From CAISIP01 sp031396205 (lineage in GTDB: Bacteria; Pseudomonadota; Gammaproteobacteria; Burkholderiales; Burkholderiaceae_C), in contig JANNKH010000127.1 of the NCBI GenBank assembly GCA_031396205.1, positions 1 through 64,000 on the forward strand: a stretch of DNA of 64,000 nt, written 5' to 3'. The translations under genes were made by a program, and so were the position numbers. The notes under the pieces were generated by a model. It had not been told where the DNA came from. It did no database searches and saw nothing but the letters and a program-made list of their open reading frames with translations. Each line of letters begins with the position of its first letter. Within the stretch, counting starts at the first letter, position 1. Shown here piece by piece: positions 8,218 to 17,452 of this stretch.

Positions 8218-9048
8218 ATGGCACAGATCAATCGGCGGGTCGGGACCTGGATGCGCATGGCGTCTGGCCTGCTGGCGCTTCTAGCCTGCCTGCAACTGGC
8301 GTCCTGCGCAGCACCTGGCAGCCCGGGTTCGGGCGCGCCGCGGCCGGATCTGGTCACGGCGTCGGACGAACCGGAGGCTCGCACCCGCGCACGCATCCGG
8401 CTGGAGTTGGCCGTCGGCTATTTTGAGCAGGGCCAGACGACCATCGCGCTCGACGAACTCAAGCTCGCGTTGGGGGCGGACCCGAACTTTGGCGACGCTT
8501 ACAACCTTCGCGGTCTGGTCTACATGCGTTTGAGGGACTTGCCGCTGGCCGAATCGAGTTTTCGCAGGGCATTGGCACTCAAGCCCGGCGACCCCAATAC
8601 CTTGCACAATCTTGCCTGGCTGATGTGCCAGCAGGACCGGCATGCGGAATCGATGCAGTTCTTTGGCCAGGCGCTGGCCGATGCCGCCTATGGCGACCGA
8701 GCCAAGACACTGATGATCCGCGGCCTGTGCCAAATGCGGGCGAACAAGCCTGCGGATGCCGAAGAGAGCCTGCTGCAGTCGTTCCAGCTGGACGCCGGCA
8801 ATCCGATTACGGAGTACAACCTGGCGCTGCTGTTGTTCCAGCGCAGCGACCTGCAGCGGTCCCAGTTCTACATTCGCAGGCTCAACAATAGCGAATGGGC
8901 GAACGCAGAATCCCTTTGGCTTGGCATCAAGGTCGAGCGCCGCCTGGGTAACCGGGATGCGGTGGAGCAACTGGCTGTGCCGTTGCGCAAGCGGTTTGCC
9001 CAATCGCGTGAACTTGGACTGTACGAGCGGGGCGCGTTCAATGAATGA
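8218..9048 (+). CDS. pilW: Type IV pilus biogenesis/stability lipoprotein PilW (PilF)
   Basis: This TPR lipoprotein (PilF in Pseudomonas) is needed for outer-membrane targeting and multimerisation of the PilQ secretin. The signal peptide ends in lipobox LASC with Cys30. Tandem TPRs follow, for example GDAYNLRGLVYMRLRDLPLA and DPNTLHNLAWLMCQQ. The length of 276 residues suits the family. It starts 3 nt after rlmN, and its final codons overlap rodZ by 8 nt. No other pilus genes are in the window. Confidence 0.9.
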   Translation: MAQINRRVGTWMRMASGLLALLACLQLASCAAPGSPGSGAPRPDLVTASDEPEARTRARIRLELAVGYFEQGQTTIALDELKLALGADPNFGDAYNLRGLVYMRLRDLPLAESSFRRALALKPGDPNTLHNLAWLMCQQDRHAESMQFFGQALADAAYGDRAKTLMIRGLCQMRANKPADAEESLLQSFQLDAGNPITEYNLALLLFQRSDLQRSQFYIRRLNNSEWANAESLWLGIKVERRLGNRDAVEQLAVPLRKRFAQSRELGLYERGAFNE

Positions 9049-9955
9049 TGCGGTCGGGCATACGCCTGCGCTGTCGACGCTTGACGCGTTCGCCGGCAAG
9101 AGCGCCGGAACGATGCTTCGGGAAGCCCGTGAGGCCGCGGGCCTGCATGTGGGCGCGTTGGCGGTGGCGCTCAAGGTCCCGGTCAAGAAGCTCGAAGCGC
9201 TGGAGGCAGACGACCTGGGGCAGTTGCCCGACGCGGTCTTTGCACGCGCGCTTGCGGCTACCGTGTGCCGATCCCTGAAAATTGATTCCGAACCCGTGCT
9301 GGCGCGGTTGCCGCAATTGCCAACACCGCCGCTGAGGGTGGGTTCTCAGGAGTCCCTGATACGCCTGGAAAGCCGAGGTGCTGGACTGCGGTTGCCGTCA
9401 TTCGGTGGCTTGCCGCGTTCGGTTATTTACCTGACCGCGGCATTGCTGGTGGCAACCTTTGCTGTCATATTGATGCCATCGCTGACCGGGACCGGAGACA
9501 CTGATCCGATCGGCGTGCCCAATGGCGTCGCGATTCGAGAGGTTCCCAACCAGGCATCAGGCGGGGCTACCGCGTCGCCGACGCCCTTGCCGGTGCCTGC
9601 GGCGCCTGTGTCGGCGGTGCCCGCAGCGGTAGCGGCGGGTGCAGCATTGCCAGCGGTAGCGCCTGCGGCGCCGCTGGCCGGTACCATGGCCGGCTTGCCG
9701 ACGGCTGCGGTTGTCAACGGCGCGATCGCCATATTCACGGCCCGTGAGGCTTCCTGGGTGCAAGTGGTGGATGCGGCCGGCCTGGTGCATCTGCGCAAGA
9801 CCCTGGATGGAGGTGAGACGGCGCGGATCAATGGAACCTTGCCGTTGTCGGTCGTGATCGGGCGGGCCAGTGCGATCGACGTGGTAGTGCGCGCCAAGCC
9901 GTTTGACTTGGCGCCGGTGTCCAAGGACAACGTAGCGCGATTCCAGATCAAATGA
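9041..9955 (+). CDS. rodZ: Cytoskeletal/cell-shape protein RodZ (HTH + DUF4115)
   Basis: RodZ links MreB filaments to the wall-synthesis machinery. The 304-residue protein has an N-terminal helix-turn-helix (about residues 23-90, LREAREAAGLHVGALAVAL), a single transmembrane segment at about 127-146, and an Ala/Pro/Val-rich periplasmic linker. It ends in a DUF4115 beta domain (ASWVQVVDAAG, LPLSVVIGRAS). The start ATG overlaps the pilW stop. The stop overlaps ispG (AAATGATG), so translation is probably coupled on both sides. Confidence 0.9.
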   Translation: MNDAVGHTPALSTLDAFAGKSAGTMLREAREAAGLHVGALAVALKVPVKKLEALEADDLGQLPDAVFARALAATVCRSLKIDSEPVLARLPQLPTPPLRVGSQESLIRLESRGAGLRLPSFGGLPRSVIYLTAALLVATFAVILMPSLTGTGDTDPIGVPNGVAIREVPNQASGGATASPTPLPVPAAPVSAVPAAVAAGAALPAVAPAAPLAGTMAGLPTAAVVNGAIAIFTAREASWVQVVDAAGLVHLRKTLDGGETARINGTLPLSVVIGRASAIDVVVRAKPFDLAPVSKDNVARFQIK

Positions 9956-11235
9956 TGATGCAACAACAGCAAGCGATCGAACCGACACGCATGACCCGGC
10001 ACACCACGCGCCAGGCGCGGGTCATATGGGGCCAGCGGGTGGTGACCGTCGGCGGTGACGCACCGGTGCGGGTGCAATCCATGACCAACACTGACACGAC
10101 CGATGCCATCGGCACTGCCATACAGGTCAAGGAATTGGCTCTGGCGGGGTCCGAGATGGTCCGCATCACGGTCAATACGCCAGAGGCTGCGCAGGCCGTG
10201 GCGCCGATCCGCGAGCAGCTCGATCGCATGGGCATCGACGTACCTCTGATCGGCGACTTCCATTACAACGGGCATCGGTTGCTGACCGATTTTCCGCAAT
10301 GCGCCCAGGCCTTGTCCAAGTACCGCATCAACCCCGGCAACGTGGGCAAGGGCGACAAGCATGACCGGCAATTTGGCCAGATGATCGAAGCGGCGATGCG
10401 CTGGGACAAGCCGGTTCGCATTGGCGTCAATTGGGGCAGCCTGGACCAGGAACTGCTGGCGCGTCTGATGGATGAAAACGCCACCCGCGCCAAGCCGTGG
10501 GACGCCAAGTCAGTGATGTATGAAGCGCTGATCCAATCCGCTGTTGGTTCGGCCGATCAGGCCCGCAGCATGGGGCTGGATGCGAACCAGATCATCCTGT
10601 CCTGCAAGGTCAGCGGCGTGCAGGACCTGATCGCGGTGTACCGGGCCTTGTCTCGTCGCTGCGACTATGCGCTGCATCTGGGCCTGACGGAGGCCGGCAT
10701 GGGCGCCAAGGGCGTGGTGGCATCCAGCACGGCGCTGTCGATCCTTTTGCAGGACGGTATCGGCGACACCATCCGCGTGTCGTTGACGCCGGCACCGGGC
10801 GAGGCCCGCACCCAGGAGGTGGTCGTCGCCTCGGAAATCCTGCAGGCACTGGGCGTGCGATCGTTTGTACCCAGCGTGACGGCCTGTCCGGGCTGCGGAC
10901 GCACCACCAGCACCACTTTTCAGGAACTGACGCAACAGATCGACGCATTTTTGCGTGCCCAGATGCCGCTATGGCGCGAGAAGTATCCCGGGGTTGAAAA
11001 GCTCAAGGTTGCGGTGATGGGCTGCATCGTGAACGGGCCGGGCGAAAGCAAGCATGCCGATATCGGCATCAGCCTGCCGGGCACCGGCGAGGCGCCCGCG
11101 GCGCCGGTTTTCATCGATGGTGAAAAGCGCCTGACCCTGCGGGGCGACGCCATTGCGCGCGACTTCCAGGTCGTGGTTGAAAACTATATTGAAAATCGGT
11201 TTGGTGGCCAGCAGGTGCTGGCGACACCGGGCTGA
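9952..11235 (+). CDS. ispG: 4-hydroxy-3-methylbut-2-en-1-yl diphosphate synthase IspG (GcpE)
   Basis: IspG carries out the penultimate reductive step of the MEP isoprenoid pathway with a 4Fe-4S cluster. The protein has the TIM-barrel half (MTNTDTTDAIGTAIQVKEL, IGDFHYNG) and the cluster-binding cysteines in TACPGCGRTT and MGCIVNGPGE. Three consecutive ATG codons open the frame; the first overlaps the rodZ stop. It is 427 residues, the longer bacterial form. The neighbourhood rodZ-ispG-hisS is highly conserved in proteobacteria. Confidence 0.97.
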   Translation: MMMQQQQAIEPTRMTRHTTRQARVIWGQRVVTVGGDAPVRVQSMTNTDTTDAIGTAIQVKELALAGSEMVRITVNTPEAAQAVAPIREQLDRMGIDVPLIGDFHYNGHRLLTDFPQCAQALSKYRINPGNVGKGDKHDRQFGQMIEAAMRWDKPVRIGVNWGSLDQELLARLMDENATRAKPWDAKSVMYEALIQSAVGSADQARSMGLDANQIILSCKVSGVQDLIAVYRALSRRCDYALHLGLTEAGMGAKGVVASSTALSILLQDGIGDTIRVSLTPAPGEARTQEVVVASEILQALGVRSFVPSVTACPGCGRTTSTTFQELTQQIDAFLRAQMPLWREKYPGVEKLKVAVMGCIVNGPGESKHADIGISLPGTGEAPAAPVFIDGEKRLTLRGDAIARDFQVVVENYIENRFGGQQVLATPG

Positions 11236-11246
11236 GCGATCCGGCT

Positions 11247-12560
11247 ATGTCCCATTTGAAAGAGCCCGCAACCGGGCGCAAACTCGCTGCCGTCAAGGGC
11301 ATGAACGACATCTTGCCGCCCGAATCGGCCCAGTGGGAATGGTTCGAACAGCATGTGCGCGAGGTCATGGGTGCCTATGCATACGGGAGCATCCGCACGC
11401 CGATTCTGGAGCACACCCAACTGTTCGTGAAGGGGACCGGCGAGACAACCGACATCGTCGAGAAGGAGATGTACTCGTTCGAGGACCGCCTCAATGGCGA
11501 GCACCTGACCCTGCGACCGGAGAACACGCCAGGTGTGGTGCGCGCCGCGATCGAGCACAACCTGACATATGACGGCGGCAAGCGGCTTTACTACGTCGGA
11601 CCGATGTTCCGGCATGAACGGCCGCAACGCGGACGTTACCGCCAGTTCTACCAGGTCGGTGCCGAAGCACTCGGATTTGCAGGTGCCGAGGTGGACGCCG
11701 AACTGATCGTGTTGGCAGCGGATCTGCTCGAGCGGCTTGGCCTGACCGGCGTGCGGGTCGAACTCAACAGCCTGGGCCAGCCGAGCGAGCGCCAGCAGCA
11801 TCGGGTTGCGCTGATCGCCTATTTCGAGCGCCATGGCGAACTGCTCGATGCCGATGCGCAGCGCCGCCTGCACGCCAATCCGCTGCGGATTCTGGACACC
11901 AAGAATCCGGCGATGCAGCAATTGGTTTCCGACGCGCCGCAACTGCTCGGCTTCCTGGGTCCGTCATCGCTCAAGCACTTCGAGACGGTACAGGCGCTGT
12001 TGACGGCCTGCGGTGTTCCATGGAGCGTGAATCCGCGTGCGGTGCGCGGGCTGGACTATTACGGCCACACGGTGTTCGAGTTCGTCACCGACGAGCTTGG
12101 TGCGCAGGGCACCTTGTGCGGCGGCGGTCGATATGACGGGCTGTTTGAAATTCTGGGTGGCAAGCCCACGCCGGCCGTGGGTTGGGGTATGGGCATCGAG
12201 CGGGTGCTGGAACTCGTGCGGGTGCGTGGATTGACCGGCGGTGTGCCGGTACCTGACGCCTATGCCGTGATTCCGGACGACGCGCATCTGGCGGTGGCAT
12301 TCCAGGCCGTGCATGCATTGCGGCGAGCGGGTGTGCGGGTTCAGATGCATGCGAACGCCCAAGCGGGCGTGACCAGCATGAAAGCGCAATTCAAGCGCGC
12401 AGACAGCAGTGGCGCGCGATTTGCACTGGTCTTTGGCGGGCAGGAAGTGCAGCAGGGGCAGGTGACGATCAAGTCCCTGCGTGATGGGGCCGGTGCCCAG
12501 CAGCTGCAACCTCTTGCCGCTGTGGGCGACTGGGCCGCAACCCTACAATTGCCCACCTAA
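11247..12560 (+). CDS. hisS: Histidyl-tRNA synthetase
   Basis: This class II aminoacyl-tRNA synthetase charges tRNA-His. Visible motifs are motif 2 (GPMFRHERPQRGRYRQFYQ), the histidine-binding loops (VRGLDYYGHTVFE and GGGRYDGL), motif 3 (GWGMGIERV) and a C-terminal anticodon-binding domain. Its 437 residues fit. It starts 11 nt after ispG and is followed by yfgM after 13 nt. The paralogue hisZ further on (20.2 kb) shares the fold but not the function. Confidence 0.97.
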   Translation: MSHLKEPATGRKLAAVKGMNDILPPESAQWEWFEQHVREVMGAYAYGSIRTPILEHTQLFVKGTGETTDIVEKEMYSFEDRLNGEHLTLRPENTPGVVRAAIEHNLTYDGGKRLYYVGPMFRHERPQRGRYRQFYQVGAEALGFAGAEVDAELIVLAADLLERLGLTGVRVELNSLGQPSERQQHRVALIAYFERHGELLDADAQRRLHANPLRILDTKNPAMQQLVSDAPQLLGFLGPSSLKHFETVQALLTACGVPWSVNPRAVRGLDYYGHTVFEFVTDELGAQGTLCGGGRYDGLFEILGGKPTPAVGWGMGIERVLELVRVRGLTGGVPVPDAYAVIPDDAHLAVAFQAVHALRRAGVRVQMHANAQAGVTSMKAQFKRADSSGARFALVFGGQEVQQGQVTIKSLRDGAGAQQLQPLAAVGDWAATLQLPT

Positions 12561-12573
12561 TTGAAGATGTGAC

Positions 12574-13275
12574 ATGGCAAACCAACTCGACCTCGAAGAA
12601 CAAGAACAACTCGACCAGATCAAGCACTTCTGGAAACAATATGGCAATCTGATCACCTGGGTTCTGATTGCGGTTCTGGGTGCCTATGCAAGCTGGAATG
12701 GCTACCAGTACTACCAGCGCAGCCAGGCGACCCAGGCTGCGGCGCTGTTCGACGAGTTGGAGCGCCTGGCCGGCGAGGGCGATCCAGCCAAGGTGCAGCG
12801 CGCCTTTACCGATATGAAGGACAAGTTTGGCGGCACCGCATTTGCGATGCACGGTGGCTTGCTGACTGCCAAGCTGCAGCAAGAATCCGGCAAGATTGAC
12901 GAGGCCAAGACCGCCCTGGCCTGGGTTGCAGAGAAGGCATCCGACCCGGCCTACCAGGCCTTGGCCCGCTTGCGTCTGGCGGCGCTGCTAGCACAGGCAA
13001 AAGACTATCCAGGCGCCATGGCCCAGTTAGCTGGCGAGTTTCCGGTCGAGTTCGCGGCCCTCGTCGCAGACCGCAGGGGCGATGTGCTGATGCTGCAGGA
13101 CAAAGCGGCAGAAGCGCGCAGCCAATACCAGAAGGCTTACGGGGGCATGGACGAACGAAGCGGCTACCGCAAGCTGGTCGAGATCAAATTGACGGCACTG
13201 GGCGCCGACCCCCGTGCCGCGGCCGATGTGGGCGGGGGTGGCAAGGTTGCGCCCGCGACAGAAGGCAAAAAATGA
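12574..13275 (+). CDS. yfgM: YfgM-family membrane-anchored TPR protein (BAM/chaperone network ancillary)
   Basis: This 233-residue inner-membrane protein has one N-terminal transmembrane helix (about residues 23-45, NLITWVLIAVLGAYASWNGY) and a periplasmic TPR domain (AQYQKAY-type repeats). E. coli YfgM associates with SecYEG and PpiD and helps periplasmic chaperones. Its position between hisS and bamB is conserved. The stop overlaps the bamB start by 4 nt. The C-terminal 20 residues are a Gly/Lys-rich tail. Confidence 0.87.
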   Translation: MANQLDLEEQEQLDQIKHFWKQYGNLITWVLIAVLGAYASWNGYQYYQRSQATQAAALFDELERLAGEGDPAKVQRAFTDMKDKFGGTAFAMHGGLLTAKLQQESGKIDEAKTALAWVAEKASDPAYQALARLRLAALLAQAKDYPGAMAQLAGEFPVEFAALVADRRGDVLMLQDKAAEARSQYQKAYGGMDERSGYRKLVEIKLTALGADPRAAADVGGGGKVAPATEGKK

Positions 13276-14417
13276 CAAGGCAAAACGACATGGCTGAGCG
13301 GATCTTCCGTTCCCTGACCGGCGCAGTATTGGTCCTGGCGCTGGCTGCGTGCGCCGGCGGACCTGACAAGCCAAAACCCGCAGAACTCAGTCCGAACGCG
13401 GCATTGATCGGCGTGCGGCTGGCCTGGTCCTCGCGCATCGGCCCGGTGCGATATCCATTGGACATCAATGTCAGCGGCACCGTCGTGACGCTCGCTGCGT
13501 CGGATGGCAGTGTTGTCGCAATCGATGCCACTACCGGCTCGGATCAATGGCGCGCAACCGTGGGTTCCGAGGTCGGCGGCGGCGTGGGCAGCGATGGGCG
13601 CTACGCGGCCGTCGTCACCCGCGACAACGATCTGGTGACGCTGGAGCGTGGCCGTGAGATCTGGCGTGAGAAGCTCGGCGCGCTGGGTTTCACCGCTCCG
13701 CTGGTGGCCGGTGAGCGGGTGTTCGCAATGACGGCGGATCGGGTCGTGCATGCATTTGACTCGCGTTCCGGCAGGCGCTTGTGGACTTATGAGCGCCAGG
13801 GCGATTTCCCCCTTGCGCTGCGACAGTCCAGCGTCATGCTGGCGGTGGGCGATACGCTGGTGGTGGGTATCTCGGGCCGGCTGGTGGGCATCAACCCGTT
13901 GAGCGGGGCCTTGCGCTGGGAGTCGCCTATTGCAACCGCACGCGGCACCAATGACGTGGAGCGACTGGTCGATCTGGTGGGACGGGTCAGCCGCGACGGC
14001 AACGTGATCTGCGCACGGGCGTTTCAGGCCGCCATCGGCTGCGTGGATACGACACGGGGCAACCTGTTGTGGTCCAAGCCAGCCGCGGGCTCCGATGGGC
14101 TGCACGGCGATGGCGAAAGGGTGTTCGGTACCGAAAGTGACGGCAAGGTGATCGCCTGGCGCCGTGCAAATGGCGAAACTGCCTGGATCTCCGAGCGACT
14201 GAAATACCGCGGCCTGACCGCGCCGCTGGCCATAGGCCGCTCGGTGGCGGTGGGCGACGCGACCGGTCTGGTGCATTTTCTCTCGCGCCAGGACGGCAGC
14301 TTGCTGACGCGCCTGCCGACCGATGGCTCGCCGATCGTGGCCGCGCCAGTCGTGGCGGGCAATACCCTGGTTGTGGTCACCCAAAACGGCGGCGTTTTCG
14401 GCTTCCGGCCGGATTGA
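13272..14417 (+). CDS. bamB: Outer membrane protein assembly factor BamB
   Basis: BamB is the beta-propeller lipoprotein of the BAM complex. The lipobox LAAC puts the lipidated Cys at 27. PQQ-like propeller repeats are clear (GSVVAIDATTGSDQW, RVVHAFDSRSGRRLWTYE, GNLLWSKPAAG). Two starts are possible: the ATG at 13272, which overlaps the yfgM stop, and an ATG at 13290, which gives a shorter and more usual signal peptide. Both have an AAGG upstream. It is followed by der after 28 nt, as in other Gammaproteobacteria and Betaproteobacteria. Confidence 0.94.
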   Translation: MTRQNDMAERIFRSLTGAVLVLALAACAGGPDKPKPAELSPNAALIGVRLAWSSRIGPVRYPLDINVSGTVVTLAASDGSVVAIDATTGSDQWRATVGSEVGGGVGSDGRYAAVVTRDNDLVTLERGREIWREKLGALGFTAPLVAGERVFAMTADRVVHAFDSRSGRRLWTYERQGDFPLALRQSSVMLAVGDTLVVGISGRLVGINPLSGALRWESPIATARGTNDVERLVDLVGRVSRDGNVICARAFQAAIGCVDTTRGNLLWSKPAAGSDGLHGDGERVFGTESDGKVIAWRRANGETAWISERLKYRGLTAPLAIGRSVAVGDATGLVHFLSRQDGSLLTRLPTDGSPIVAAPVVAGNTLVVVTQNGGVFGFRPD

Positions 14418-14445
14418 CCACCCTGCGGCGCTCCGAAATGCAAAC

Positions 14446-15789
14446 ATGAAACCCGTGTTGGCCCTGGTTGGCAGACCGAACGTGGGCAAGTCAACGTTGT
14501 TCAACCGGCTGACGAAAACACGCGACGCGATCGTTGCCGACTTCGCGGGCCTGACCCGTGATCGCCACTACGGCAACGGACATCATGGCAAGGTCGAGTT
14601 CATCGTGGTCGATACCGGCGGCTTCGAACCCGATGCCGCCGACGGAGTGGTGCGAGAAATGGGCAAGCAGACGCGCCAGGCTGTCGCCGAAGCCGATGTG
14701 GTGCTGTTTGTCGTGGATGCGCGCGAGGGACTGTCGGCGCAGGACCATGACATTGCGGTGTTCTTGCGCCGGCTGGGCAAGACCTGTGTGCTAGTGGCCA
14801 ACAAGGCCGAGGGCATGAAGGACGGCAGTCGTCTGGGCGAATTCTTCGAGCTGGGGCTGGGCGAGGTGCACGCGGTTTCGGCCGCGCACGGGCAGGGCCT
14901 GCGACCACTGCTCGACCTGGCCTTGGGTCCCTATGCCGCAGCCCAGGAAGAAGAGGCGGCGCAGGACAAGGACAACGGAGCCATCAAACTGGCGGTTGCC
15001 GGTCGGCCCAATGTTGGCAAGTCCACCCTCATCAATACTTGGCTGGGTGAGGAACGCCTGGTCGCCTTCGACCAGCCCGGCACAACCCGCGATGCCATCG
15101 TGGTTCCGTTCGAGCGCCACGGACAACGTTTCGAGTTGATCGACACCGCCGGTTTGCGTCGTCGTGGCAAAGTGTTCGAGGCGGTCGAGAAGTTTTCGGT
15201 CGTCAAGACACTGCAGGCGATCGAGTCTGCGAACGTCGTGCTGCTGCTGATCGACGCCTTGCAGGGCGTGACCGACCAGGACGCACATATCGCCGGCTAC
15301 ATTCTTGAATCCGGTCGGGCGGTGGTGCTGGCCATCAACAAATGGGACGCGGTAGACGAATACCAGCGTGAACTGGTCAAGCGCTCCATCGAAACCCGGC
15401 TACCGTTTCTGAAATTCGCATCGTTGCACCTGATCTCGGCGCGCAAGCGCCAGGGCCTGGGTCCGCTGTGGACATCCATCGCGCAGGCGCACAGGTCGGC
15501 CAATTGCAAAATGTCAACACCCGTCCTGACCCGGCTGCTGTTCGAAGCGGTGCAATTCCAGAGTCCCAAGCGCGCCGGCATGTTCAGGCCCAAGCTGCGC
15601 TACGCGCACCAGGGCGGCATGAACCCGCCCGTGATTGTGGTGCATGGAAATTCACTCGAGCATGTAACCGATGCCTACAAGCGCTTCCTCGAAGGTCGCT
15701 TTCGCAAGGAATTCAATCTGGTCGGTACGCCGATGCGAATTGAAATGAAGACCTCGCAGAACCCGTATGCGGGCAAAGGCAAGGATTGA
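14446..15789 (+). CDS. der: Ribosome assembly GTPase Der (EngA)
   Basis: Der has two tandem GTPase domains and acts in 50S subunit maturation. The first G1 is LVGRPNVGKST near the N-terminus with DTGGF (G3). The second is VAGRPNVGKST with DTAGL and the NKWD G4 motif. The KH-like C-terminal domain contains the typical KLRYAHQGGMNPP segment. Its 447 residues fit. It is the last gene of the ndk-der block; 135 bp then separate it from hfq. Confidence 0.97.
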   Translation: MKPVLALVGRPNVGKSTLFNRLTKTRDAIVADFAGLTRDRHYGNGHHGKVEFIVVDTGGFEPDAADGVVREMGKQTRQAVAEADVVLFVVDAREGLSAQDHDIAVFLRRLGKTCVLVANKAEGMKDGSRLGEFFELGLGEVHAVSAAHGQGLRPLLDLALGPYAAAQEEEAAQDKDNGAIKLAVAGRPNVGKSTLINTWLGEERLVAFDQPGTTRDAIVVPFERHGQRFELIDTAGLRRRGKVFEAVEKFSVVKTLQAIESANVVLLLIDALQGVTDQDAHIAGYILESGRAVVLAINKWDAVDEYQRELVKRSIETRLPFLKFASLHLISARKRQGLGPLWTSIAQAHRSANCKMSTPVLTRLLFEAVQFQSPKRAGMFRPKLRYAHQGGMNPPVIVVHGNSLEHVTDAYKRFLEGRFRKEFNLVGTPMRIEMKTSQNPYAGKGKD

Positions 15790-15924
15790 CGATCCGTGCC
15801 GGCATTTGCCGGCCGGCTCGCCGGGCAGTTGACAGTTAGGGCTATCCGTGCCTTTTGGGCTTTACTTCAGCCCGCTGTGGTATCGTTCCCAACTTCATTT
15901 CACGTCTAGAACACGGAGAATATC

Positions 15925-16176
15925 GTGAGCAACAAAGGTCAACTTCTGCAAGATCCGTTCTTGAACGCGCTGCGCCGAGAACATATTCCGGTTTCGATCT
16001 ACCTGGTGAACGGGATCAAGCTGCAAGGTCAGATCGAATCGTTCGACCAGTATGTGGTTTTGCTGCGTAACACGGTCACGCAAATGGTCTACAAGCACGC
16101 CATTTCCACCATCGTTCCGGGGCGTGCCGTCAATTTCTCCGTCACCGAGGGCGGCGAGCCGCCTGCTGCAGCCTGA
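15925..16176 (+). CDS. hfq: RNA chaperone Hfq (GTG start)
   Basis: Hfq is the Sm-like hexameric RNA chaperone that pairs small RNAs with mRNAs. The 83-residue protein has the Sm1 motif (QDPFLNALRREHIPVSIYLV) and Sm2 (YKHAISTIVPGR). It begins at GTG, with GGAG about 6-9 nt upstream in acggagaatatc. A GTG start could damp expression. The upstream 135 bp hold a GCCGGC inverted repeat and a GGGCT/AGCCC hairpin. hflX follows after 64 bp, the usual hfq-hflX-hflK-hflC order. Confidence 0.97.
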   Translation: MSNKGQLLQDPFLNALRREHIPVSIYLVNGIKLQGQIESFDQYVVLLRNTVTQMVYKHAISTIVPGRAVNFSVTEGGEPPAAA

Positions 16177-16240
16177 GCCGGCGGCAGTGATAGTGCAGCT
16201 GATTTCAGCATGTTGAATTTCGGTCCGGCCGTCTAGCAGT

Positions 16241-17431
16241 TTGTCCAACCACATTGAATCCTCGGGTGCGACCGCTATTTTGGTGGGCGTTGACCTGGGG
16301 CTAGCGCATTTCGATGGAACGCTCGAGGAGTTGGGTCAACTCGCCACCACCGCCGGTCTCGTGCCGGTGGCACGCGTGACCTGCAAGCGCCGCGCCCCCG
16401 ACGCCGCGCTTTTCGTGGGCAGCGGCAAGGCCGACGAGATCAAGTTGATGGCCCAGCAACTGGGTGCCAGCGAAATCGTGTTCGACCAAAGCCTGAGCCC
16501 GGCGCAACAGCGTAATCTGGAACGCCATCTGGATATGCCGGTCAACGACAGGACCATGCTGATCCTGGAAATTTTTGCCCAGCGTGCGCGTAGCCATGAA
16601 GGCAAGCTGCAGGTGGAACTGGCGCGATTGCAATACCTGAGCACCCGGCTGGTTCGTCGCTGGTCGCACCTGGAGCGCCAGCGTGGCGGTATCGGCACGC
16701 GTGGCGGGCCCGGCGAAACCCAGATCGAACTGGATCGTCGGATGATCGGCGAGAGCATCAAGCGTACCAAGGACCGGCTGCAGAAGGTCAAGCGCCAGCG
16801 CCAGACGCAACGTCGCCAGCGACGGCGGCGCGATACCTTTGCCATATCCCTGGTCGGATACACCAATGCCGGCAAGACCAGCCTGTTCAACAGCTTGGTC
16901 AATGCGCGCGCCTATGCCGCCGACCAGTTGTTTGCAACCCTCGACACGACGACGCGCCACCTGTACCTGGGCGATGCGGCCCGTTCCGTGTCCTTGTCGG
17001 ACACCGTTGGCTTTATCCGCAACCTGCCGCACGGATTGATCGACGCCTTCGAGGCGACATTGCAGGAGGCTGTCGATGCCGACGTATTGCTCCATGTCGT
17101 GGACGCCGCCAATCCCGATCACCTCGAACACATGCAGGAAGTTGCCCGGGTATTGCACGAGATTGGAGCATCCGACGTTCGGCAGATCCTGGTGTTCAAC
17201 AAGCTCGACGCCATGCCAGCCGATCGTCGTCCGCTGGCGATGCAAGACCAGATGGAATTCGGCGGCAACCAGACGGACCGGATCTTCGTGAGCGCGCGCA
17301 CCGGTGCCGGCATGGCGGAACTGCGCGCCATGCTGGCGCAGCTGGCTCGGCCCGGGGACGGCACGACCAATGCAAACGACAATTACCACAGCGCTGCGGA
17401 GGCTGTTGTGCAATTGGGCACAATCGAATGA
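16241..17431 (+). CDS. hflX: Ribosome-associated GTPase HflX
   Basis: HflX binds and splits 50S or stalled 70S ribosomes under stress. The protein has the HflX N-terminal domain (FVGSGKADEIK), the linker motif GGIGTRGGPGETQIE, and a G domain with GYTNAGKTSLFN (G1) and SDTVGFIRNLPH (G3). The G4 motif is FNKLD. I accept the TTG at 16241 because homology should begin here, but no strong ribosome-binding site is visible and the start is uncertain. It lies 64 bp after hfq and 21 bp before hflK. Confidence 0.93.
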   Translation: MSNHIESSGATAILVGVDLGLAHFDGTLEELGQLATTAGLVPVARVTCKRRAPDAALFVGSGKADEIKLMAQQLGASEIVFDQSLSPAQQRNLERHLDMPVNDRTMLILEIFAQRARSHEGKLQVELARLQYLSTRLVRRWSHLERQRGGIGTRGGPGETQIELDRRMIGESIKRTKDRLQKVKRQRQTQRRQRRRRDTFAISLVGYTNAGKTSLFNSLVNARAYAADQLFATLDTTTRHLYLGDAARSVSLSDTVGFIRNLPHGLIDAFEATLQEAVDADVLLHVVDAANPDHLEHMQEVARVLHEIGASDVRQILVFNKLDAMPADRRPLAMQDQMEFGGNQTDRIFVSARTGAGMAELRAMLAQLARPGDGTTNANDNYHSAAEAVVQLGTIE

Positions 17432-17452
17432 TGACGAAAATGAGACTTTGAG

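Noticed and set aside
15800..15818. GCCGGC inverted repeat after der as a terminator
   Set aside because: There is no T-run after the stem, so it does not look like an intrinsic terminator.
15829..15834. TTGACA, a perfect -35 box upstream of hfq
   Set aside because: No acceptable -10 lies 16-18 bp downstream, so a promoter cannot be claimed from the sequence.
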